Assembly (NCBI RefSeq): GCF_028694895.1
Contig: NZ_JAQVKA010000010.1
Coordinates: forward strand, 1 to 37,410
Length of the DNA: 37,410 nt
From: Sulfurimonas sp.
GTDB taxonomy: Bacteria; Campylobacterota; Campylobacteria; Campylobacterales; Sulfurimonadaceae
Reading direction: 5' to 3'
Part shown: in pieces, positions 30,057 through 37,410 of the stretch
Layout of the letters: every line of letters starts with the position of its first letter
How positions within the stretch are numbered: position 1 is the first letter of the stretch
Program-made: the position numbers and the translations under genes
The notes under the pieces: generated by a model
The model's input: the letters and a program-made list of their open reading frames with translations, nothing else
Databases searched by the model: none
Told to the model about the DNA's origin: nothing

Positions 30057-30699
30057 TCTTTTACCTATCGCTAAAGAGGGCTGGAATTATGTTATAGGTG
30101 CAGTTATTGCATTTATTATTTTTACTTTTTTTGATTTAAATTTTTTAGAATTTACAGCATTTTTAGCAACTCTGTTTTTTATTTTTGTATTTAGAAACCC
30201 TGAGAGAGAGTATGTTATTTATCAAGAAGATAGTGTTGTAAGCCCTGTTGATGGAACAGTAATCTCTATAGAAGAGTTGCATAGTGATGAGCATAAAGGT
30301 TACAAAGTGGAGATAGATAGCACATATTTAAATGTTGCTCTTCTTAGGGTTCCCTTTACTTCAACGCTTCAAAGCGTTAAGGTAAGTAGAGGAGCTAAAC
30401 TCTCTGCACAAAGCCCACTCTCAAATAGTATAAATGAGAATGCAGAGCTTACATTTACTGATATAAAATCATCAAACAAGATGAGAGTTGTGCATAAATT
30501 AAAACAGACTTTTAAATCAATTGATATTGATATTATTGAGGGTCAAAATGCACTCCAAGGTGCGAGATACGGACTTATGATAAACGGGATAACAACGCTT
30601 TATCTACCAGAAAATTTCAGATTAAATGTAAGTCTTGGAAGTGAGCTTAGAGCTTCTGATACACTTATAGGTTATTTTACAAACGAGAGTAAAAAGTAG
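30046..30699 (+). CDS. Phosphatidylserine decarboxylase-related membrane protein
   Basis: N-terminal TM pair then RNPERE..VVSPVDGTVISIEE and YLNVALLRVPF..; short Psd-like fold pattern. Confidence 0.78.
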   Translation: MKNNLLPIAKEGWNYVIGAVIAFIIFTFFDLNFLEFTAFLATLFFIFVFRNPEREYVIYQEDSVVSPVDGTVISIEELHSDEHKGYKVEIDSTYLNVALLRVPFTSTLQSVKVSRGAKLSAQSPLSNSINENAELTFTDIKSSNKMRVVHKLKQTFKSIDIDIIEGQNALQGARYGLMINGITTLYLPENFRLNVSLGSELRASDTLIGYFTNESKK

Positions 30700-30718
30700 T
30701 AAATATACTATTTTTTAC
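30689..30718. terminator. Bidirectional terminator-like hairpin between convergent genes
   Basis: gtaaaaagtagt-aaatat-actattttttac (one G-U) with A/T tracts on both sides, overlapping both stop codons. Confidence 0.7.
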
Positions 30719-33053
30719 CCTCTGATAAACTCTTTTGCAACATTAACTTATCCACATCAATATCAAAATCAAAATATTCAGAGATGAAATTATTTTTATA
30801 TACTCGTGAGAGTTGGATAATCGCGCCCTCATTGTTTTTTGATTCAAGATATAAAAGTCCTAGAGCATAACGACTTTCTATAAAATTAGTATCTTTCATT
30901 TTAGATAACTCTAAAAGAGCAATAGCATTTTCATGATGTTCAGCTGCAGTTGAAGCAACTGCGCCTAAAAATAGGGTTTTAGCATCTGTAACTTTTAAAT
31001 TATCTATGAGGTTATTATAAAGTACAAATGACTCCTCATAAGCTTTGTCGTATAGTGAAGCAAGAGCAAGAGCGCTTGTTATTTCGCGGGTTTGAGATGT
31101 TGTACCTGCTAATACCTCTTTTAATTGTTCTCTTAAAAAGTATAATTTTCCAGTGATTAGATTTTGTTGGATATATAGGTACCTTGTAATATAGGCGCCA
31201 TAATAGAGATCTGTAAAACTAAATTTTTGAACTTTTAGGTAGTTTATTACTTCACTTGCATATCTTTTTTCTTCCAAAGAATTAAAGAGCGTATCTATTT
31301 GCATCAAATGAGGAAGTATCTCATCTGGAAGTAGTATTGTGAGCTTGTTTGCTGCTTTTTGCGCTGCATCTATATTGTTTTGTTTGAGGCCAATTAAGAT
31401 GTCAAGTGCAAGATAAAGTGGTCTTTGCTGATAATCTCTCTCAAACCAATCAGAAGCTGATAGATAGTTGCCCTCACTAATAAATAGAAGCGTTCTATAT
31501 AGATCTATCTCTTGTGAAAACTTTTCATTTGATAGTTCGTCTTTTATAAGAGAGAGTAATTTTGTACTATCTTTATCAATTATCTGAGAGCACATAATTG
31601 CATATATCCCAGAAATATAGTTTTTTGCATCTAAATTATAAGAGCGAATAAAATGTTTTTGAGCATCTACAAAATTGCCAAGTTGAGCGTATGTTAGGGC
31701 AAGGTTATAGTGTAGTGCTGAGTGTTTTGGCTGAAGTTCTACAAGTGAGAGAAGCATCTCATTTGCTTCTCTGAGCTTAAAAGAGAGAGCTTTTTGAATA
31801 GCTTTTACTATTCCAATATTTACACTAGAAGAAGATGCGCTTTTTTCAAGATACTCTTTTGCCGAGTCAACATTATCTATAAAAATATTAGTATTTCCCT
31901 TTCTTATGTAGCTAATGGTTTGATTTGCATTAAAGATTTTATATGGCGAGAAGTAAAATATTTTTTGATAAGTGATAGCTTTTGAGTTGTTGATTGTATC
32001 TCTGTAATGCTTTTGTGCAAGGCTTGTATCAAAGAGTGAATCTTTTAATTTGACTTTTATTGGATATGGTTTATATACCTCTTCACCAAAGATAGCTGTC
32101 GCATTTTCTATCTCTTTTGCTCCTTCTTGAATCTGGCCAGCTTTTAGGTTTATGTAGGCTATGGCAAGTTGCGCTTTCATTGGCTCTATACTGTTTTTAA
32201 TTGAATTTTGAAGATATTTTTTAGCAAGTGGTAAATCTCCTACTCTTGCATAAAGAAGTCCTAGAGAAAAGTCATCTTTAATTGAAGCAGTTTTTTCTAA
32301 GCTCTCAATTGCATTTATATTATTATCAAAAAGAGCATTGATTTTTGAGTTTAGGCTGTTTTGTACTTTGTCATACTCATCTGTTGTTGGATTATTAAGT
32401 GAGCTTAATGCTTCTAAATAGTTTTGATTGTAATAGTTGATAAGTGTGTAGTAGTAAGAGTATAAAGGGGATGATCTCTCTTGTGGAAGATATGCATATG
32501 CTAAATCTATGTAGTATCTAAAGGTAGCCTCATCCTCTAAATGAAGTGCGCAGACTGCGGCATTAATTGCACTTACACATCTTTGCTCATTGTTTTGTAT
32601 AGCTTTTACAAATGAGTCAAGAGCCGTTTTGTATTGAGCCTCTTTGATTTGTGCAACACCTAAGTTGTATGCGGAGACTGCTTCACTATACTGCGCTATT
32701 TTTTCATATAGAGTTAGGGCTTCATTTTTTGAACCACTAGAGTAAAGATAGTCAGCTTTTGCTATCATGTTCTCAATTTTACTAAGCTCAACGGGCTCTG
32801 TAACTCGACTCTCTAGTCTATCTTCTATATGTTGAGTAGATGCAATCTTAGACTCTTTTGATGACTTTAGTATTGTAAAAAATATAATTGTGCCAAGGAT
32901 TAAAACGCCTGCACCAATGGCTATATTGATGAGTTTTTTCTTTTTTTTAGATAAAGAATCTTCGGTTATTGAACTATCTGATGCACCACTATCATTAGCG
33001 GCATCAATGTCTTCAATAATTATTATCTCTTCTTCTAATCCATTAGCCATCAT
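30708..33053 (-). CDS. Large TPR-repeat membrane-anchored protein (781 aa)
   Basis: N-terminal acidic cytoplasmic tail, KKKKKLINIAIGAGVLILGTIIFFTIL anchor, then many TPR-like helical pairs (e.g. SALHYNLALTYAQLGNFVDAQKHFIRSYNLD). Confidence 0.85.
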   Translation of the reverse strand: MMANGLEEEIIIIEDIDAANDSGASDSSITEDSLSKKKKKLINIAIGAGVLILGTIIFFTILKSSKESKIASTQHIEDRLESRVTEPVELSKIENMIAKADYLYSSGSKNEALTLYEKIAQYSEAVSAYNLGVAQIKEAQYKTALDSFVKAIQNNEQRCVSAINAAVCALHLEDEATFRYYIDLAYAYLPQERSSPLYSYYYTLINYYNQNYLEALSSLNNPTTDEYDKVQNSLNSKINALFDNNINAIESLEKTASIKDDFSLGLLYARVGDLPLAKKYLQNSIKNSIEPMKAQLAIAYINLKAGQIQEGAKEIENATAIFGEEVYKPYPIKVKLKDSLFDTSLAQKHYRDTINNSKAITYQKIFYFSPYKIFNANQTISYIRKGNTNIFIDNVDSAKEYLEKSASSSSVNIGIVKAIQKALSFKLREANEMLLSLVELQPKHSALHYNLALTYAQLGNFVDAQKHFIRSYNLDAKNYISGIYAIMCSQIIDKDSTKLLSLIKDELSNEKFSQEIDLYRTLLFISEGNYLSASDWFERDYQQRPLYLALDILIGLKQNNIDAAQKAANKLTILLPDEILPHLMQIDTLFNSLEEKRYASEVINYLKVQKFSFTDLYYGAYITRYLYIQQNLITGKLYFLREQLKEVLAGTTSQTREITSALALASLYDKAYEESFVLYNNLIDNLKVTDAKTLFLGAVASTAAEHHENAIALLELSKMKDTNFIESRYALGLLYLESKNNEGAIIQLSRVYKNNFISEYFDFDIDVDKLMLQKSLSEGKK

Positions 33054-33100
33054 CTACCTTGAGGTTGTTTATTTATTAAAGCAAAAATAGTGCCATAAAA

Positions 33101-34348
33101 CTAGCTTAAATAGGGAGTTAGCACCTTTGGAATAGTGATGCTTCCATCCTCATTTTGGAAGTTCTCCATAATGGCTACAAGAGTTCTACCAACCGCTAAA
33201 GATGAGCCGTTTAGTGTGTGAACAAATGAGTTTTTATCACCGTCTTTAAAACGGATTTTTGCTCGTCTTGCTTGGAATTCTCTTGTGTTACTTACAGAAC
33301 TTATTTCGCGATATGTGTTTTGTCCAGGGAGCCACACTTCAAGGTCAATCGTTTTAGCCGCACCAAATCCTAAATCTCCACCACATAGTCTAACAAGACG
33401 GTGAGGAAGTTCAAGCGCGCTTAGTAGATCTGAAGCGGTTTGCACCATTTCATCAAAGATCTCATCACTCTGCTGTGGTTTAGTGATACTTACTAGCTCA
33501 ACTTTATGAAACTGATGCTGTCTTATCATCCCTCTTGTATCTCTTCCAGCCGCACCTGCTTCTTTTCTAAAGCATGATGTGTAAGCCGTCATTTTTATAG
33601 GAAGCTGATTTGCAGCCAATATCTCATCTTGATAAAGGTTTGTTACTGGAACTTCTGCTGTTGGTATTAAAAAAAGTTCTTGATCTTGGAGTTTATAAAG
33701 GTCATCTTCAAACTTTGGAAGTTGTCCAGTGCCTTCTAGTGCTGCACGGTTTACAATAGATGGAACACTAACCTCGTCAAAACCTCTCTTAGAGTTAAAG
33801 TTAAGCATAAAGTTTATAAGCGCTCTCTCTAGCTTCGCACCCATTCCAAAAGAGACGCTAAAACGACTAGTCGCAAGTTTTACACCTCTCTCAAAATCTA
33901 TCCAACCATTTTGCTCAGCCAGTTCCCAATGCTCTTTTGGAGTAAAAGAAAACTCTCGTGGAGTGAGAACTTTTTTTATCTCTACATTGTCATTTTCATC
34001 TTTACCCTCAGGAACGTCATCATCTGGAATATTTGGAATTGACATAGCCAGAGACTCAAGAGCTTCTTGCTTTATGCGTTGAGTCTCAAGCGCTTCGGAG
34101 ATTTTGATTTTGTTCTCATCTACTTTTGCTTTGAGCTCAGTCGTATCTTTGCCCTCTTTTTTGTAGATACCAAAATCTTTACTCATGCTGTTTTGTGCTG
34201 CTTGAAGAGTTTCGTACAGGGCTTTTGCAACTTTTAACTCTTCATTTTTTATCTTTAAATTCTCAAGCAACTCGGCATCAACGCCTTTACGAGATAGTTT
34301 ATTGCTTATTGTTTGAAAATCTTTTTGTAGTAGTTTTAAATCAATCAT
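33101..34348 (-). CDS. serS: Seryl-tRNA synthetase
   Basis: [84 protein letters not shown]. Confidence 0.98.
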   Translation of the reverse strand: MIDLKLLQKDFQTISNKLSRKGVDAELLENLKIKNEELKVAKALYETLQAAQNSMSKDFGIYKKEGKDTTELKAKVDENKIKISEALETQRIKQEALESLAMSIPNIPDDDVPEGKDENDNVEIKKVLTPREFSFTPKEHWELAEQNGWIDFERGVKLATSRFSVSFGMGAKLERALINFMLNFNSKRGFDEVSVPSIVNRAALEGTGQLPKFEDDLYKLQDQELFLIPTAEVPVTNLYQDEILAANQLPIKMTAYTSCFRKEAGAAGRDTRGMIRQHQFHKVELVSITKPQQSDEIFDEMVQTASDLLSALELPHRLVRLCGGDLGFGAAKTIDLEVWLPGQNTYREISSVSNTREFQARRAKIRFKDGDKNSFVHTLNGSSLAVGRTLVAIMENFQNEDGSITIPKVLTPYLS

Positions 34349-34361
34349 TTTTATCCTTAAA

Positions 34362-35270
34362 CTATATTAATATATCGCGAGCTAGTTGAAACTGGTTTGC
34401 ACTCATGAGATGAATCTTTGGATGGAGCTTTTTTAGACCTAAGAAGAGATTCTTACTAAGTTCAAATCCAACTCTATACTCTTCATCACTCCCTTTTTCA
34501 TGTGCTTCTCTGAGTAACTCTATCCACTCATTTGGTACATTTATCCCTGGAACGTGAGCTGATAAAAACTGAGCAGTACGAAGTTTTGTGATAGGAAAAA
34601 TTCCTAAAATAAGTTCAGCATTTTTGTTTTCATTGCTGTTATGATTGTTCGCAGCATCTTTTAGTTCAAGTAGGAGTTTTGCACTCTGTATATCATAAAC
34701 TGGCTGCGTGATTATCCCCAAAGCTCCATGCTTTATCTTCTTTTGCATCTTCTTTTGAAGTGTTTTTGGGTTTTTAGCATAAGAGTTCACAACAGCAAAT
34801 GGATAAATCTCGCGAGGCTGATGTGCTAAAGGCTTACCTGCAAAATCAATACCACTATTAAAACATGCAACAATCTCTAAAAGGAGTGTGCTATCAGCTT
34901 CAAAAACACCTTTTGTGTGAGGTTGATCTGATATGGTTGCAGGGTCTCCTGTAAGTGCTAAAATGGCTCTAACATCAACTTCGTTTGAGCCTAGTAGGTC
35001 TGATTGAAGAGCTATTTTATTTCTATCACGCATACTCATTGTTGCAATTGCTGGCTTGTTAAATCTATCTTGGAGCATCTTTGCAGCAAAGAGAGAGTTG
35101 TACTTTAGCTTTGCTAGAGGGTTGTCTGTTGTTGTAAAGCCATCCACTAGTTTATCTAACCCTAACTCCGCTATTGTCTCTATTATTGGCGAGAAAATTG
35201 GTGAGTGTGATGGTGTCGTCTCAAGTGTTATATAAGTGTCGTTTTTTAGTTTATTTATGAGTTCATCAAA
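34362..35270 (-). CDS. Methylenetetrahydrofolate reductase family protein (MetF-like; start probably ~35270 rather than 35303)
   Basis: [57 protein letters not shown]. Confidence 0.82.
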   Translation of the reverse strand, partial: FDELINKLKNDTYITLETTPSHSPIFSPIIETIAELGLDKLVDGFTTTDNPLAKLKYNSLFAAKMLQDRFNKPAIATMSMRDRNKIALQSDLLGSNEVDVRAILALTGDPATISDQPHTKGVFEADSTLLLEIVACFNSGIDFAGKPLAHQPREIYPFAVVNSYAKNPKTLQKKMQKKIKHGALGIITQPVYDIQSAKLLLELKDAANNHNSNENKNAELILGIFPITKLRTAQFLSAHVPGINVPNEWIELLREAHEKGSDEEYRVGFELSKNLFLGLKKLHPKIHLMSANQFQLARDILI

Positions 35271-35290
35271 CAAAAAGCATCCTAAATGGG

Positions 35291-35308
35291 TATAATTGCG
35301 CAATTATA
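35291..35308. promoter_or_regulatory. 18-bp perfect palindrome TATAATTGCGCAATTATA with opposed -10-like elements
   Basis: Directly read; located between divergent metF-like and serB genes with TATAAT on each strand. Confidence 0.65.
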
Positions 35309-35327
35309 ACAGATAGGGAAGTAATAT

Positions 35328-35951
35328 ATGTTGAAATTGGCTGTATTTGATTTTGATTCTACGCTCATGGATGGCGAGACTATAGATTTTTTTGCACAAG
35401 AGCTTGGACTTGGCGAGAAGGTGAGTAAAATTACTGAAGCTGCCATGAGTGGAGAGCTTGATTTCTTTGAGTCTTTACAACAAAGAGTAGGCCTACTTAA
35501 GGGCCTTGAGTATAGTGTAGTAGAGAGAATTAGCCAAAATCTGCCATATATGAAGGGCGCACAAGAGACGATTAAAGAGCTAAAGAGCAGAGGTATGAAA
35601 GTTGTCTGCTTTAGCGGTGGATTTAGAAGTGCAACTGGATATGCTAAAAATATTTTAGGATATGATGCAGATTTCTCAAACGTGTTGCACCATAAAAATC
35701 AGATTCTTACAGGCTTAGTAGGTGGAGACATGATGTTTAACTACTCAAAAGGTGACATGTTGACTCGCTTACAAGGCCTGCTTGGAGTACAAGAGAGTGA
35801 GACACTTGTTTGTGGAGATGGAGCAAATGATCTCTCAATGTTTGCTCATGCTGGGACGAGAGTTGCTTTTTGTGCAAGAGAGATACTTAAAAAAGAGGCA
35901 AATATAGTGATTGAGACAAAAGATTTAACGCAAATTTTGGAGAAGATATAG
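35328..35951 (+). CDS. serB: Phosphoserine phosphatase (HAD family)
   Basis: LAVFDFDSTLMDGETI, VVCFSGGFRSATG, VCGDGANDLSMFAHAG. Confidence 0.94.
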   Translation: MLKLAVFDFDSTLMDGETIDFFAQELGLGEKVSKITEAAMSGELDFFESLQQRVGLLKGLEYSVVERISQNLPYMKGAQETIKELKSRGMKVVCFSGGFRSATGYAKNILGYDADFSNVLHHKNQILTGLVGGDMMFNYSKGDMLTRLQGLLGVQESETLVCGDGANDLSMFAHAGTRVAFCAREILKKEANIVIETKDLTQILEKI

Positions 35952-36271
35952 TGCTAAAAAATAGTATTTGGAGACAGTATAACAGTGAAAACAATTTTAG
36001 AGAGTTGTTGGCAAATTTTTGTAAAATCAACGAAATTGATTTGATAGAAGATGATAAGACTCTTTATAATGTGCTAAAGGCAAAGCTAACAAAAAAAGAG
36101 CTTAAGCTCTTTGCTATGGATAGCGCGGCCGCGAGTGATGAGATTATAAAGGTTGAGTTTTCTTATAGTGATGAAGAGTTGAAAAATGCAAAGTTCAAGC
36201 TCTATAAAAAATTAAAGCAAGACAAAGTAAGGCTAAACTTTAAAGCTAGTTCTGTAGAAGCTTTTGAGTAA
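35951..36271 (+). CDS. Hypothetical protein (106 aa), GTG start overlapping serB stop
   Basis: Coupled TAGTG overlap with serB; charged, no recognised motif. Confidence 0.65.
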   Translation: MLKNSIWRQYNSENNFRELLANFCKINEIDLIEDDKTLYNVLKAKLTKKELKLFAMDSAAASDEIIKVEFSYSDEELKNAKFKLYKKLKQDKVRLNFKASSVEAFE

Positions 36272-36277
36272 GCTAAT

Positions 36278-37410
36278 TTATAGAAGAATCTTAAATGAGA
36301 CTCTTCTTGACTTCTCTTTATCTTCATTATCTTGAACTATAACTCTCTTTGAAAAACTAAGACCGCTACCTTTTAAGAGCTCACTAAGCCATTTTTTTGT
36401 CTCTATGTTTTGTGTGTTAAATATATAGCTTATGGTTGAGAATGAACGCTTCATTGATAGTTCTGTATTGTTTATATAACCTTTTGAAAAATCACTACTT
36501 CCCCATTCACTTGATGTGTGCCCACTTACTTCAAGTGTTTTAAATAGCTCTTTGTTTTTCTTTAAAAACGGTAGTAACTTGAGACTAAATTTTTCTAAAA
36601 AAAGCTTTTGCGCTGAAGTAAGAACAAACTCTCCAACATTAAAGTAGAGGCTCTTATCAATAAGTTCTATACTCAAATCTTCTCTTATTTGTAGTTTTTT
36701 AGCTGCAATCTCATCTTTAAAAAGTTCTAAGAGTTGAGCATAAAAAGATGTAGTGGTTGTTTTTTGTGTGACTTGTACCATCTTTAGATTACTATCTAGT
36801 TTTACTATCCACATATTGCTCTCTTGAGACTCTTTATCTGTATGAATACCAGCTACTCCAATTTGAGAGTTATGTAAAATAGTAAGTGCATAAAAAGCGT
36901 CACGTGCATCAGATCCATAGTGCTCTTGCGTTAACAACTTAAACTTACTATCTAGAAGCATAGCAAGCCCGTCTGTGTTGTATGTATCTTCAACAACACC
37001 AACTCCGACTATTTTTCCATCAGAGAACTCTTTTATATCTTTTAGGACTGAGGCGTAATTTGTGTAAATAATCTTATCAAGAAGAATGTTTTTTTGTAAA
37101 TCTATCTTGAGTAATCTTATCTGCTCTTTGTTTAAATCATTTGCTTGAGAGAGCGATAGAACAAAGTTGTTATCTCTTAATTTAAGTATTTTATGTGCAG
37201 TTGTATTTTTCTCGCCCTTTATATCAAAGAGCCAAATCTTCTCTCCGTTTTGTGTAACTCTTAAGATGGTTGGAATCTTTGAGCTGCCACTACTTTTTTG
37301 ACCAAGTATAACGATAGAGCCATCTTCAGCCTCTACAGCGTCAATTCCGCTATCATCTTCAGGTGAGCCATACTTTTTACTCCACAGCAACTCGCCTCTA
37401 CTTGAAAATC
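36278..37410 (-). CDS. OmpA-like C-terminal domain protein with N-terminal propeller-like repeats (5' end beyond the window)
   Basis: Frame is open to window edge; WSKKYGSPEDDSGIDAVEAEDGSIVILGQK repeat-type segments, then LEVSGHTSSEWG...NNTELSMKRSFSTISYIF OmpA-like motif. Confidence 0.8.
   Translation of the reverse strand, partial: FSSRGELLWSKKYGSPEDDSGIDAVEAEDGSIVILGQKSSGSSKIPTILRVTQNGEKIWLFDIKGEKNTTAHKILKLRDNNFVLSLSQANDLNKEQIRLLKIDLQKNILLDKIIYTNYASVLKDIKEFSDGKIVGVGVVEDTYNTDGLAMLLDSKFKLLTQEHYGSDARDAFYALTILHNSQIGVAGIHTDKESQESNMWIVKLDSNLKMVQVTQKTTTTSFYAQLLELFKDEIAAKKLQIREDLSIELIDKSLYFNVGEFVLTSAQKLFLEKFSLKLLPFLKKNKELFKTLEVSGHTSSEWGSSDFSKGYINNTELSMKRSFSTISYIFNTQNIETKKWLSELLKGSGLSFSKRVIVQDNEDKEKSRRVSFKILL

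Noticed and set aside
33729-34082. Plus-strand ORF opposite serS
   Set aside because: Shadow frame within a conserved aminoacyl-tRNA synthetase.
1-37410. CRISPR arrays, insertion sequences, prophage or integron structures
   Set aside because: No spaced direct repeats, transposase/integrase motifs or phage structural genes were seen; the window is mainly core genes.

Overview
This window looks like chromosomal DNA of a Campylobacterota (Sulfurimonas-like) bacterium. That is inferred from gene content, the AT-rich codon usage and the cheY-prmA-ftsH-psd-like order. It is mostly housekeeping: nor accessory genes (norQ/norE/norF-like), pckA, uvrB, proB, trpA, panB, ruvB, hisH-hisA, cheY, prmA, ftsH, serS, a metF-like gene, serB, and two tRNAs. 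I see no CRISPR array, IS element or prophage. The best candidate for an under-described system is a very tight six-gene minus-strand operon at 11718-17424: a RimB-like retropepsin protease, a RimK ATP-grasp ligase, an AstE/aspartoacylase-like Zn carboxypeptidase, an M42/M20-like metallopeptidase, an MscS channel and a CorA transporter. I read it as a possible make/trim/recycle/release system for a glutamyl peptide or peptide tag. Other observations: a ~48-bp diverged duplicate of the uvrB 5' end, start codon included, abutting the stop codon of a neighbouring SDR gene; an 18-bp perfect palindrome carrying a TATAAT box on each strand between metF-like and serB; a tRNA-Val(GAC) with C instead of U at position 33; a tRNA-Arg with a GCG rather than ACG anticodon; a 43-codon secreted micropeptide ORF absent from the supplied ORF track; a GGDEF-EAL protein with a degenerate GGDEF motif adjacent to a periplasmic-binding-protein gene; and a Psd-like protein apparently lacking the pyruvoyl-forming serine.
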